Positions 6,092 through 14,311 of a stretch of DNA of 18,688 nucleotides are shown in pieces. A model generated the notes under the pieces. It was given only the letters and a program-made list of their open reading frames with translations. It did not search any database and was not told where the DNA came from. This stretch comes from JBOHTO01 sp050733695. GTDB taxonomy: Bacteria > Gemmatimonadota > Gemmatimonadetes > Gemmatimonadales > Gemmatimonadaceae. Position 1 is the first letter of the stretch; each line of letters begins with the position of its first letter. A program made the position numbers and the translations under genes. Where the stretch lies: positions 1 through 18,688 of the forward strand of contig JBOHTO010000188.1 of assembly GCA_050733695.1 (NCBI GenBank). The letters run 5' to 3'.

Positions 6092-8061
6092 GCACTCTCG
6101 CGCGAGCGGAGGCCCACGGGTTCGCGACGATCACCATGACTGGCGAGCGGCGGGCCGTGCTTTGGCTTGCCACGGCACTGGTGGCACTGTCGCTGCCGGC
6201 ACTGCTGGATCCCGCCGCAGTAGCCCGCGGTGCCGCGCTCGAGCCGACACCGATTGGGGAGGGGGCCTGGTTCGTCCTGGCGCATGCGGGACTGCTGTAT
6301 GTCTGGATCCCTCTCGTGGTCGTAAGCTCGTTCGCGGCGGTGCTCGGACCTGGCCTCGTCCTCGTCTACGCCATCGGCGCCGCTCGCTCCGCGGCCTCCT
6401 TGCTCCTCCTGGGCCTCGCGGCGAGCACCGTCCTGCTGAGCGTGATGGTCGAGCTCGTCGAACTCGCGATCGGCGCTCCACTCCTGGGACGCGCGTTCGT
6501 CTCGGCCACGCTGCTGGCGACGATCGCCATGGCGGTGGGCACCTCCGCGGTCGCCCGCGCGGAACGACCTGCGATTTTTACAGGGGCCGACCGTCACGTC
6601 CTGGCCGCGGCAGCGTTCGCGCCCACGGTGCTGCTCGTCGCGCTGCTGCCCAAGTTCCTCTGGGAGTCGTTCAACGGTGACGGAGCGCACGCTTACGAGT
6701 CGGCGCGGCTGCTGCTGGTGCAGGCAGTACCGTTCTGGCGTCCCGATGCCGGCGACATCGCGAGCTATCCCGGCTTCACAACCTTCCTCTCGCACTATCC
6801 GCTGGCCTGGTTCATCCGCCTCTTTGGGGAGGTGGAGGCGGCGGTTCGGCTACCGTATCTCCTCTTTCTTTCCGCGGGAGTGTACGCCGGCCTGCTGTCG
6901 CTGATCGATATCGGGCGCAGCGATCGTGGCGTTGGCGCGGCGCGCTGGGTCTGCTGGCTGGGACTGGCCTCGTACACGGTCGTTATGGCCTTCAGCGCGA
7001 CCTACGACCCATACCACGCCGACATCGCGCTACCGGGCACTCAGGACACCCTCGTTATTGCGTGGTTCCTCGGCTTCGCTTGGGCCTTTCTCGAGCGGCG
7101 GACGGCGTGGATGGCGGTGTTCCTCGCGCTGACGTTCACGACGGCTCCGGCGGGTGCGGTGCTGCTCGGCATCTGGTTCATCGCTGCCATGCTCGTGATT
7201 CGTCCCGTGCCAGTGCGACCGCTCATCATCGCTGGAACCGTGCTGGCGATCTGTTTCGTGAGCGGCCGGCTCGCGCCGCTGGCCCTGACCGCTATGGGTT
7301 TGCCCGCCCCCGGTCAGGAGCACGCGATGGAGGGGCTGACGAGCCGCCTCACGAATCTCCAGTGGCGCGATTGGTGGCGCGCCGTGTATGTCATCGTTCC
7401 CGGCGGCATCCTTCCCGCTCTCTCGCTCGTCCTGGTGTCTCGACAGGACCGCGTGAGCATGGTGTTGACGGTGGTCACGCTCGCCTACTTCCTGTTCTTC
7501 TACGTTCAGGCCAGGAGCGCGCTGCACTACTTCGCGCCTGCGATGCTGCTGCCGCTGGTGGTCTTCTGGCGCACCGCGCGCTCGCTGCCAGGGCAGCGCT
7601 ACCTGACCACAGCCGCGGTCGGAGCCGCCGCAGCCGCGATGCTGCTCTCGTGGCCCGAGCATCCGGGACCCCACGTGGCCGCGCGCGAGTTGGGTAGCAC
7701 GGTCGAGGATCGGCTGAGCGGGTACGATCGCGTCGAAGCGTCGGCCTTCAGACGCAGCGAGCTGCTGCACGAACTCTTTCCCTACGATAGCCACCATTCC
7801 GTGCCCGACAGCGCGTACGGAGGCTCGCCGATCGCATGGTTCCATTACGCCCGGCGCGATGGACCCTCGCCGTCGGGCAACTACCGTCTGGATGCGGCAG
7901 GAGTTCCCGCTCCGGCCGACTGGAGGCTTGTCGCGTCGCGCGATGGCGTGGCGCTGTACGTCCTGGACGAGTCCGTGCTGGCGTCGCATCGGGAGATGCG
8001 ATGGCCCAGCACGATCGCCCGCATCTACCGGATGAGCAGGCACACCCTCTTCGCGGGCTAG
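6088..8061 (+). CDS. Polytopic GT-C-type membrane glycosyltransferase (putative)
   Basis: This 657-aa protein has roughly a dozen hydrophobic segments spread over residues 22-570 and a soluble C-terminal region of about 90 residues. The segment WESFNGDGAHAYESAR (about 192-207, Asp198) lies in an extracytoplasmic loop after several helices. This is where GT-C enzymes place the catalytic acidic residue, and LSHYPLAWFIRLFG and VRLPYLLFLSAG follow as in the PMT/ArnT/GT87 superfamily. Such enzymes transfer sugars from polyprenyl-phosphate donors on the outer face of the inner membrane. The start is GTG 6088, overlapping the upstream TGA; ATG 6136 is an alternative, but the longer frame from 5908 is a shadow of the upstream gene. 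The exact GT family, donor and acceptor cannot be assigned. An O-antigen-ligase-like or uncharacterised membrane protein role is less likely. Confidence 0.72.
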   Translation: MSTLARAEAHGFATITMTGERRAVLWLATALVALSLPALLDPAAVARGAALEPTPIGEGAWFVLAHAGLLYVWIPLVVVSSFAAVLGPGLVLVYAIGAARSAASLLLLGLAASTVLLSVMVELVELAIGAPLLGRAFVSATLLATIAMAVGTSAVARAERPAIFTGADRHVLAAAAFAPTVLLVALLPKFLWESFNGDGAHAYESARLLLVQAVPFWRPDAGDIASYPGFTTFLSHYPLAWFIRLFGEVEAAVRLPYLLFLSAGVYAGLLSLIDIGRSDRGVGAARWVCWLGLASYTVVMAFSATYDPYHADIALPGTQDTLVIAWFLGFAWAFLERRTAWMAVFLALTFTTAPAGAVLLGIWFIAAMLVIRPVPVRPLIIAGTVLAICFVSGRLAPLALTAMGLPAPGQEHAMEGLTSRLTNLQWRDWWRAVYVIVPGGILPALSLVLVSRQDRVSMVLTVVTLAYFLFFYVQARSALHYFAPAMLLPLVVFWRTARSLPGQRYLTTAAVGAAAAAMLLSWPEHPGPHVAARELGSTVEDRLSGYDRVEASAFRRSELLHELFPYDSHHSVPDSAYGGSPIAWFHYARRDGPSPSGNYRLDAAGVPAPADWRLVASRDGVALYVLDESVLASHREMRWPSTIARIYRMSRHTLFAG

Positions 8062-8066
8062 ACACC

Positions 8067-8789
8067 GTGTCCTACCTCGATTTCGAAGGAACCTCGACCG
8101 CATCGAAAACCGGCCTGAGCGAGCTGTACGATGCCTACTTCAAGACGCGGTTCCAGTTCGATCCGCGACGCGATCTGGTCTGGAAGGAGGTGGTACGGTG
8201 GATACAGCGGCACTACATCGCGCCCGGCTCGCGCGTGCTCGATCTCGGCGCCGGATACTGCAACTTCATCAATCAGGTCGAGGCGCGCGATAAGCACGCC
8301 GTGGATGTCTTCACCGAGTTTCCGCAGTACGCGGCTCCGGGAGTCAACACGCACGTTGGCACATGTACAGACATGCATTTCCTCGAAGACGACTCCATCG
8401 ATGTCGCCTTCGCGAGCAATCTCGCCGAGCATCTCGCTCGTGCGGATCTGATCCTGCTGCTGCACGAGCTGCGACGTGTCCTCCGCCTGGACGGTACGCT
8501 CATCCTGATGCAGCCGAACTTCAAGTACTGCTCGACCACGTACTTCGACGACTACACACACGTCCAGATCTTCACCGACGCGAGCCTGCTCGACTTTCTC
8601 GAGGCGTACGGATTCGGCGTGATCCACTGTTTCCCCAGGTTCATGCCTGTGAACATGAAGTCCACGCTCCGGTTGCGGCTGCCAATGCTGCCCCAGGTCG
8701 TGCGAATGTATCTCGCGATGCCGTTCAAGCCGTTCGCCGGGCAGATGCTGATGGTGTCGAGGAACCGCAAGCGAGGACCCGCCGGCTGA
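8067..8789 (+). CDS. Class I SAM-dependent methyltransferase
   Basis: This protein is 240 aa from GTG 8067. The Rossmann SAM-binding motif I is RVLDLGAGYCNF (56-67). An acidic strand-2 residue follows in HAVDVFTE, and VAFASNLAEHL (113-123) and RVLRLDGTLILMQPN (137-151) are the later motifs, as in methyltransferase type 11/UbiE-like families. YLDFEG at the N-terminus and DDYTHVQIFT after motif IV are further landmarks. It probably O- or C-methylates a glycan sugar or nucleotide sugar (inference from its neighbours). GTG 8067 lies 5 nt after the upstream stop. ATG 8001, preceded by GGGAG, would overlap the upstream gene by 61 bp and add 22 residues whose codon choice looks like that gene's frame rather than this one, so I prefer GTG. 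It is the third gene of the plus-strand run. Confidence 0.87.
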   Translation: MSYLDFEGTSTASKTGLSELYDAYFKTRFQFDPRRDLVWKEVVRWIQRHYIAPGSRVLDLGAGYCNFINQVEARDKHAVDVFTEFPQYAAPGVNTHVGTCTDMHFLEDDSIDVAFASNLAEHLARADLILLLHELRRVLRLDGTLILMQPNFKYCSTTYFDDYTHVQIFTDASLLDFLEAYGFGVIHCFPRFMPVNMKSTLRLRLPMLPQVVRMYLAMPFKPFAGQMLMVSRNRKRGPAG

Positions 8790-8865
8790 GCAGGGCACTG
8801 CCCGGTCACGCCTGGTTTCGCCCGGAAGGCTGGCCGGCAAGTCACGCATCCTATCTGGAGACACC

Positions 8866-10353
8866 ATGCAGGACGTCCTGTCGAACTACCTGCCCGATGC
8901 GGGGGGCGCCATCTGGCTCGGCGCCCTTGTGGCGCTGCTCGTGTTCGGTGATTTCAATCGACTGCTGTCGCTGCGGAATCTCGCGCTGGCCGGCCTCCTG
9001 GCGACCGCTCCGCTGCTCAACGACATCGGACGGTGGAACTTTGCGCAGCATCCGCGATTCACGGCGGGGCTCTGGACGGCGATCTTTCTCGTGACCGCGG
9101 CGCATACGGTGTGGGCCTTGATGCTTGCGAGATCGCGTCCGCGACGGGCGTGGGTGCCCAACCTGACGCGCCCCGCGCTGGTCGTGCTTGCCGCGCTGCT
9201 TGTGGCCATGAACGCCCTCACGACACTGATCCGGCCGGCCGAGGATGCGGGCCATTACACCAACCTCGGAGCGCAGCGCTGGATGGAAACGGGGATCTCC
9301 CCGTACGCGGACAGCCTGCTCCAGGGCGCACAATCGCCGGGGCACGGAGCTGCGTCCACGTACGGCCCCGTCCTCTATGTCGCGCACATGCCGCTGCTAC
9401 TCCTGCTTGGCGACGCGGAGAACCCGGCCGATGCATCCGTCATGAGCCCCGATTACCGGCGTCCCAGCGACCTCGCGACTCAGGGACTCGCCCTGCTCTT
9501 TCACCTCGCCGGCCTGTGGGCGCTGTACGTGATCGTGCGCCGGCACGCCGGCGAGCGAACGGCGCTGGGCGCCGTCATCCTCTACGCGTGCATGCCGTAC
9601 CTGGCCGGGCTGGAAGCGGGCCATGGCTCGATCGCGGGGCTCAGGTTCATCTCCCATATCGCGCCGTCGGCGCTGCTGCTCCTTGGCATCGCTTACGTCG
9701 GCTCGCCCCTGCTCTCCGGACTCCTCCTGGCAGCCGCGACGGGCGTGCTGTTCTTCCCGATCTTCATTTTTCCGGCATGGCTTGGCTGGCGCGTGTGGCG
9801 CGGGGAGCAGCCGCTCCGGTTTCTGGCCGGATCGGCCCTTGGCGGAGCGATCATCCTGGCCGTGATTGTCGCGTTCACTCCCTCCGGCAGCGCCACCGAA
9901 TCGGTAGGCACGTTCGTGCATGCGATCACCGAGCATCAGGAGGGAAGTGGCCCGATGCAGTACGGCGAGAGCACCTTCGGCTTCTGGGGGACGCACCCTG
10001 AGCTGAGCGCGTTCTGGCATTCGCCAATCGCCGGCGACAGTCCGTTCATGGATCCCGCGTTCCTGGGCTTCCTTGCGCTAGCGACAGGTGCCTTCTTCTG
10101 GGCACGTCGTTCCGGCGGCGTTGCGGAACTGGCGGCGCTTACTGCCGCGGTGGGCGCCGGCGTTCAACTCTGGAAAACGCACGGCGGCGGCACCTATGTG
10201 GAGTGGTACCTCCCGCTGCTGATCGTGGCGCTCGTGAGCGGCAGTCGGGCTGCGCAGGCCGCGACGGCGACTCCGGATGTCGCCATGCCCGAGCAAGCGG
10301 TGGTGCCCGACTCCCTGTCCTTGCCGCGCTCGCACGCGACCGCCCCGCGCTGA
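8866..10353 (+). CDS. Polytopic GT-C/GT87-like membrane protein
   Basis: This 495-aa protein has about ten to twelve hydrophobic segments. A periplasmic loop after the fourth carries RPAEDAGHY (Glu126, Asp127), then ETGISPYADS and STYGPVLYVAHMPLLLLLG. The acidic pair followed by a G-xx-PY and a YGP motif resembles GT87 (DUF2029) mannosyltransferases and related GT-C enzymes, which use polyprenyl-phosphate sugars. The ATG at 8866 has a good Shine-Dalgarno sequence, TGGAG, a few bases upstream. A 76-bp gap separates it from the methyltransferase, and only 6 bp separate its stop from the next start. It is likely the second lipid-linked-sugar transferase of this run. The substrate is unknown, and a non-catalytic membrane protein cannot be excluded. 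Confidence 0.72.
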   Translation: MQDVLSNYLPDAGGAIWLGALVALLVFGDFNRLLSLRNLALAGLLATAPLLNDIGRWNFAQHPRFTAGLWTAIFLVTAAHTVWALMLARSRPRRAWVPNLTRPALVVLAALLVAMNALTTLIRPAEDAGHYTNLGAQRWMETGISPYADSLLQGAQSPGHGAASTYGPVLYVAHMPLLLLLGDAENPADASVMSPDYRRPSDLATQGLALLFHLAGLWALYVIVRRHAGERTALGAVILYACMPYLAGLEAGHGSIAGLRFISHIAPSALLLLGIAYVGSPLLSGLLLAAATGVLFFPIFIFPAWLGWRVWRGEQPLRFLAGSALGGAIILAVIVAFTPSGSATESVGTFVHAITEHQEGSGPMQYGESTFGFWGTHPELSAFWHSPIAGDSPFMDPAFLGFLALATGAFFWARRSGGVAELAALTAAVGAGVQLWKTHGGGTYVEWYLPLLIVALVSGSRAAQAATATPDVAMPEQAVVPDSLSLPRSHATAPR

Positions 10354-10359
10354 CCAGCG

Positions 10360-11799
10360 TTGGTAACCGCCTGGTTTCCGCTTTACCTGGTACTGCTCGC
10401 GGCCGCGACGCTATCGCCGCTCGCCGTAGGCTGTCTGGCGCAGCCACTGCGACTGACGCCAGCTCCGCTGGACTTCGTTCTGAACGTGGTCGGGTTCCTT
10501 CCGTTCGGCGTCGGGCTCGCGCGCGCGCGCCGCCCAGTGGGCCAGGTCATTGCCATTGCGGCGGCAATGTCGGCGACAATCGAGTGGATTCAGCAATGGA
10601 CCTTTCGCACGCCCAGTCTGTGGGACGTCGTCGCGAACGTGCTTGGAACGGCGGCGGGCTGGCTCCTCGTGTCGCTGATCGCGGCGCATCTCATCGAGCC
10701 GCTGCGAGTCATCGCCGCACCGCTCGCGTCGGCGGTCCGGAACGCGCCCCTTCGAGCCGTCGCTGCGTTCTTCGCTGCGTTCGCCATGCTCGCGCTGGCG
10801 GCTGTCATTCAGCCCGCCCTTCGAGACCGCTCCCACGGCTTTTCCAACTGGGTGCCGGAGCCATTTGTGCTCGGACCGGAGGAGGCCGGGGAAGCACCGT
10901 GGCAGGGCACGCTGCGGGAGCTCGCGGTGTTCGACCGCAATGTCAACACGGATGCAGTCATGGCCCTGCTGGATCGCTCGTGGTCGGACGGCGGCCCTGT
11001 TCTGCGGATGTCCTTTGAAGGACACGCAGTAGCCCGCATCGACGGACCGGATGGGGGCGCGGGCGTCCCGCTCGCCCCACCGCGGTGGATCGAGATCGGA
11101 TCCGAAGGGCTGGTGGGGCCGGTCGATCCCTGGCCGCTCCCCGACCGCATCGCGACGCACGTGTTCGAGCGCGTGCGGACAACGAACCGGATTGCGATCG
11201 TTGCGCGCATACGGGCCCACGGATTCCCGTATCCCACCGCGCGCCTGGTGTCGCTGTCGAACGGATATCAGAACCGCGACTTCAGCATACACTTCAGCGG
11301 GCGCACGGCCCGGTTCCTCATGCGCACCCCGATCATCGGCCCCAACGGCACGCTGCCCCACAGAGCTTCGCTCGTGTCCGCCGCGCCGCTCCCGGATCGC
11401 GAGATCACGTTGGTCGCCTCGGGCGATCGCTACCGCGCCAGGCTGGAGTGGGACGGCGCTTGCCGGGGGGAGGTCTTCCTCCCCGTGGTCGGCCTCTCGC
11501 AGCGCATCGGCACCTATCTCACGCTTTCCGTCGCGATCTGCTCCGCGCTGGCGGCGCTCGCCGCCGGCACTCTCCTGCTTGGTTCGAGCGCAGGCGCGCG
11601 GGCGATCGCGGCGATCGCTGCCGGCGCTTTCGCCTGGGCGATGCTCGCCCTTGCGGGCGCTTTCGACAACATGCCACCGGCTGGCCTGTGGCGGCACGCG
11701 GTGCCCGCACTGGCCGCAAGCGTGGCGACGCTCCCGATTGTCGGAGCGCTCAGGCTCCGACGATCGGGCGAGCGACTCCCATCGCGCCCCATCGCGTGA
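10360..11799 (+). CDS. VanZ-family membrane protein fused to a LamG/concanavalin-like domain
   Basis: This is a 479-aa protein. Residues 5-110 form a VanZ-like unit, with LDFVLNVVGFLPFG (37-50), then ATIEWIQQW (72-80), FRTPSLWDVVANVLG (82-96) and a closing helix. The conserved E-xx-Q, R and D-xxx-N pattern of VanZ proteins is present. A further helix at about 134-151 precedes an extracytoplasmic region. Residues about 160-380, with WQGTLRELAVFDRNV (181-195), then VARIRAHGFP and FSIHFSGRTARF, look like a jelly-roll LamG/concanavalin domain. Three or four helices end the protein. Only TTG 10360 can serve as start: the upstream stop lies 6 bp before it, in frame, and the next ATG would remove the first helix. 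VanZ proteins are linked to glycopeptide (teicoplanin) resistance and also occur in polysaccharide and exosortase loci. The fused sugar-binding-type fold suggests glycan or cell-wall contact (inference). Confidence 0.8.
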   Translation: MVTAWFPLYLVLLAAATLSPLAVGCLAQPLRLTPAPLDFVLNVVGFLPFGVGLARARRPVGQVIAIAAAMSATIEWIQQWTFRTPSLWDVVANVLGTAAGWLLVSLIAAHLIEPLRVIAAPLASAVRNAPLRAVAAFFAAFAMLALAAVIQPALRDRSHGFSNWVPEPFVLGPEEAGEAPWQGTLRELAVFDRNVNTDAVMALLDRSWSDGGPVLRMSFEGHAVARIDGPDGGAGVPLAPPRWIEIGSEGLVGPVDPWPLPDRIATHVFERVRTTNRIAIVARIRAHGFPYPTARLVSLSNGYQNRDFSIHFSGRTARFLMRTPIIGPNGTLPHRASLVSAAPLPDREITLVASGDRYRARLEWDGACRGEVFLPVVGLSQRIGTYLTLSVAICSALAALAAGTLLLGSSAGARAIAAIAAGAFAWAMLALAGAFDNMPPAGLWRHAVPALAASVATLPIVGALRLRRSGERLPSRPIA

Positions 11800-11838
11800 T
11801 TCCGCGGCGGGTTCGTACGGGCGCGGAGAGGCCCTCCA

Positions 11839-13902
11839 TCAGCCTGCCAGGACCGACTCCATCGGCAACCGCGTCCCTTCGTTCGCGGGGAGGACAGTGC
11901 GGCGGAGATCCTGCGCGAACATCGTGCGCGTGAACTTGCCCAGGCCCGTCGGGTGCTCCCCGAACGTCGCCACGCGGCTCTCGATGAGCGCGCGCCGCTC
12001 TGGATCCACCCTCATCGTGAACCGGCGCGTTCCGGGTGTCCGGTATGCCGCCAGCTCTCCTTCGTAGCGATCCCGCCTCCAAGCCTCGAGATCGTACGAC
12101 GTCTGCCATGTCGGACATTCGGCGAGGGTCCGGGCAAACGGCGCGTGCAGCAGAACGGAGCGCAGATAATCGATCACGGCGTGCAACTGAACCCGCGTCT
12201 CGCCGGCGGCCTTCTCCCCGAGCACAGCCACGATCCCGAGTTGCAGGAAGTCCAGGCTTTCCTGCGTCGCGAAGAAGCGGCCGAGCATCGAGTACTTGCT
12301 GAGCAGGTTTCCGCCCACGATACCGCCGAGCAGTTCCTCCAGGTGGCGCACGGCCCATGCCTCACACTCGTCGCGGGAGTCGAACAGCTCGTCCCGACTC
12401 TCCTGGAGGAACGCATCGATCACCTCGCGGAAGCCCGGCGGCGCCTGGTCCAGCAGCGATTGCATTCGCACGATGAGATCGAACGGCTTGATTCCATGAT
12501 GTCGTGCGAACTCGAACGCCTCTTCGACGTTGCCCTCGTAGTAGAAGATGGTCAGCAGAAGATGGAAGACCCGCGTCTCCAGATAGTCGTCGAAACTGAA
12601 CGTCGGCGTCTCCACGACCATCTCCTCGGTCTCGACCACAGGCTCGCCGGTGTAGTCACCGACGTCGCGCGCCACGACGCGATAGCGCGTTCTGAACCCG
12701 AAGCGCGCGCGCTGGTCGGGGTTGCTGAGCGGTGCCCCATGGAGCAGCATGAGCTGGTGCGCCGATATCCGCTTCACACCGGTGTCGAGGAGGTCCGAAA
12801 CGCCTTTCAGGAATGTGGCCTTCGATTCCCCGGGGAGGCAGAGAATCAGCTCGCCGTAGGATTGCATCCCCTGCGCGCGCAGCTCTTTCTGGATTTCCGC
12901 GTAGGTATCGAGCTTGATGTTCGAGCGCTGGATGTTCTTCAGCACCTCGGGATTCATCGACTGCACGGCCGACGTCATCGGCAGTGAGCCACGGATCTTC
13001 CGCATCACCTGGATGATGCGCTCTCCGCGATTCTTCCCGGTTGTCGTGCGGATGTAGCGCGGCCACTTGTACCGGTCCTGGCAGTCGGCAATGACATCGG
13101 CGATCTCTACATCCAGCTCGTACATGCCGAAGTTGTCGTCGGCGAAGCAGAGCGGCATCTCATGGCGCACGCGCTCGGCGATGTAGATCAGGTCAGAGCG
13201 CACGTTTTCGAGCGAATGGTGGAATACCTTGGTGTTCGATTTCACGCTCGAGTTGCAGAACTGGCACGTGAAAGGGCAACCGCGTGCGATCTGCAGCAGC
13301 GGGAAGTAGCCGGTGGCGAACCACTCGTCCATCAGCCCGGCGAGGTAGGGGGACGGGATATCGTCCAGGTCCACTATGCGAGGCACTTCGGCGCCGCGAA
13401 CGGCATCCCCGGTTCGCGGGTGGATCCAGAGACTGCCATCCACGGCGGTCTCCAGGACGCCTTCACGGGAGCGCCCGACATCGACGAAGCGTTGCAGCAG
13501 GTTGAGGAAGCTGCGCTCGCCCTCATAGGTAGGGCCGCGCACTGCGATGTCGATCTCCGGCATTCCGCGCAGGAAGCTTTCCTGTTCCGCGTGGGTGAGC
13601 GGAAAATTCGGCCCGCCCATCACGGTAAGCAGCCCGGGGTGGTGAGTCCTGGCGTATCGCGCGAAGCTGCGCGAGAGATTGTGATTCCAGGAATAGCTGC
13701 TGAGCCCGAGGATGTCGGGTGGGCCGGCATCGAGTGCGCGCTTCAGGTCCTGCGGCTCCCGAAACAGCGTGATCTCCAGCGGCTCTGCGATCTCCAGATG
13801 CGCCCGGGCATACGTGGCCAGATTCGCGACGCCCAGGGGGTAGACGTCGGAGCTGATGGTCATTTGGTTGTGACCCAGATCGGCGAGGAACACGCGCAGC
13901 AT
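11839..13902 (-). CDS. Cobalamin-binding-type radical SAM enzyme
   Basis: This is a 687-aa protein. Residues 1-130 form a Rossmann-like B12-binding domain, with LADLGHNQ, then YPLGVANLATYAR, DILGLSSYSWN (63-73) and VMGGPNF (94-100). No DxHxxG cobalt ligand is visible, as in many members of the class. The radical SAM motif CPFTCQFC gives Cys209, Cys213 and Cys216, followed by FADDNFGM and ELILCLPGES. A C-terminal region of about 250 residues is helical and unassigned. Class B radical SAM enzymes methylate unreactive carbons or carry out rearrangements, and sugar C-methylation would fit this locus (inference). ATG 13902 was chosen because GAGAGG lies 7 nt upstream and the protein then begins exactly at the first beta strand. 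The longer frame to 14250 encodes Cys/Arg repeats from a tandem DNA repeat. It is a single gene, convergent with the VanZ gene (39-bp gap), and has its own candidate sigma-54 promoter. Confidence 0.9.
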   Translation of the reverse strand: MLRVFLADLGHNQMTISSDVYPLGVANLATYARAHLEIAEPLEITLFREPQDLKRALDAGPPDILGLSSYSWNHNLSRSFARYARTHHPGLLTVMGGPNFPLTHAEQESFLRGMPEIDIAVRGPTYEGERSFLNLLQRFVDVGRSREGVLETAVDGSLWIHPRTGDAVRGAEVPRIVDLDDIPSPYLAGLMDEWFATGYFPLLQIARGCPFTCQFCNSSVKSNTKVFHHSLENVRSDLIYIAERVRHEMPLCFADDNFGMYELDVEIADVIADCQDRYKWPRYIRTTTGKNRGERIIQVMRKIRGSLPMTSAVQSMNPEVLKNIQRSNIKLDTYAEIQKELRAQGMQSYGELILCLPGESKATFLKGVSDLLDTGVKRISAHQLMLLHGAPLSNPDQRARFGFRTRYRVVARDVGDYTGEPVVETEEMVVETPTFSFDDYLETRVFHLLLTIFYYEGNVEEAFEFARHHGIKPFDLIVRMQSLLDQAPPGFREVIDAFLQESRDELFDSRDECEAWAVRHLEELLGGIVGGNLLSKYSMLGRFFATQESLDFLQLGIVAVLGEKAAGETRVQLHAVIDYLRSVLLHAPFARTLAECPTWQTSYDLEAWRRDRYEGELAAYRTPGTRRFTMRVDPERRALIESRVATFGEHPTGLGKFTRTMFAQDLRRTVLPANEGTRLPMESVLAG

Positions 13903-13977
13903 GCGGATGCCTCTCGGGCGAGAGATGGCTCGAAGGTGACAGGTGGTTTCGGCGAACGCGCGCCGACGCCGAGGCCG

Positions 13978-13995
13978 AAGCAAGGGGGGTGCCCA
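13978..13995 (-). promoter_or_regulatory. Candidate sigma-54 (-24/-12) promoter for the B12 radical SAM gene
   Basis: On the minus strand the site reads TGGGCACCCCCCTTGCTT. GGCAC is followed by five bases and then TTGCT, with exactly 10 bp between the GG and GC dinucleotides. Transcription would begin near 13968, about 66 nt upstream of ATG 13902. Confidence 0.5.
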
Positions 13996-14110
13996 CGACC
14001 GGGCCACCGGCAGATGGGGCTCATGCACATGTGGCGCACCGAGTTGTACCGCCTGGGCGATCCAGCGCCCGTGATGCTCCCTTCGAACCGTGGCGCGCGG
14101 CACCGCAAGC

Positions 14111-14126
14111 GTTGCGTCGAGGCAAC
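14111..14126. repeat. Short dyad GTTGC-N6-GCAAC
   Basis: Two 5-bp inverted arms at 14111-14115 and 14122-14126 run directly into the first 12-bp tandem repeat. Each repeat unit starts with GGCAAC, so the same half-site recurs downstream. It is a possible protein-binding dyad. Confidence 0.3.
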
Positions 14127-14173
14127 ACGCGCGGCAACAGGCGCGGCAACACGCGCGGCAACACGCGCGGCAA
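14121..14173 (+). repeat. 12-bp tandem repeats, four units plus a partial fifth
   Basis: The unit GGCAACACGCGC occurs at 14121-14132, 14145-14156 and 14157-14168. The second unit (14133-14144) carries a single change (GGCAACAGGCGC). A partial fifth unit, GGCAA, lies at 14169-14173. The array sits about 30 bp upstream of the plus-strand -24 element and about 130-180 bp upstream of the minus-strand one, which suits an activator-binding array (inference). Confidence 0.8.
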
Positions 14174-14202
14174 ACTCGCCGCCGCACCGCGCGCGGATAT
14201 CC

Positions 14203-14219
14203 CTGGAACGAACATTGCC
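14203..14219 (+). promoter_or_regulatory. Candidate sigma-54 (-24/-12) promoter for the flavoprotein gene
   Basis: CTGGAACGAACATTGCC departs from the consensus YTGGCACG-N4-TTGC at one base of the -24 element. GG and GC are 10 bp apart. Transcription would start near 14230, leaving a leader of about 80 nt to ATG 14312. This excludes the longer upstream reading of the flavoprotein. Confidence 0.5.
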
Positions 14220-14241
14220 CCCGGGCTTTCGTCTGCTCCTT

Positions 14242-14267
14242 CCCGATCACGCCCGATCACGGCGGGC
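14242..14267 (+). repeat. 10-bp direct repeat and small hairpin in the flavoprotein leader
   Basis: CCCGATCACG is repeated back to back (14242-14251 and 14252-14261). The second copy forms a 5-bp stem, GCCCG/CGGGC (14251-14255 and 14263-14267), with a 7-nt loop. It lies between the predicted transcription start and the start codon. Its function is unknown. Confidence 0.35.
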
Positions 14268-14311
14268 GCATTGTTCGGCAGTCCCCGGGCCTACCGCACT
14301 CACTTCCCTTC

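Larger units (their letters stand above)
13903..14311. other. 409-bp divergent regulatory region
   Basis: The region lies between the divergent B12 radical SAM and flavoprotein genes. It has no credible gene. It holds back-to-back sigma-54-like sites (13978-13995 minus, 14203-14219 plus), a short dyad and 12-bp tandem repeats between them, and a 10-bp direct repeat with a small hairpin in the plus-strand leader. Confidence 0.6.

Noticed and set aside
10411..11697. Long minus-strand open frame of 428 codons
   Set aside because: It is antisense to the VanZ-LamG gene and is Arg/Glu/His-rich with no recognisable motif.
14121..14173. Possible CRISPR array
   Set aside because: The 12-bp units are directly abutting with no unique spacers, so this is a tandem repeat.
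13903..14250. Upstream extension of the B12 radical SAM protein encoding a Cys-Arg-Ala-Cys repeat
   Set aside because: The Cys-rich run is only the translation of the 12-bp tandem DNA repeat. ATG 13902 has a good ribosome binding site, and the predicted promoter lies inside the extension.
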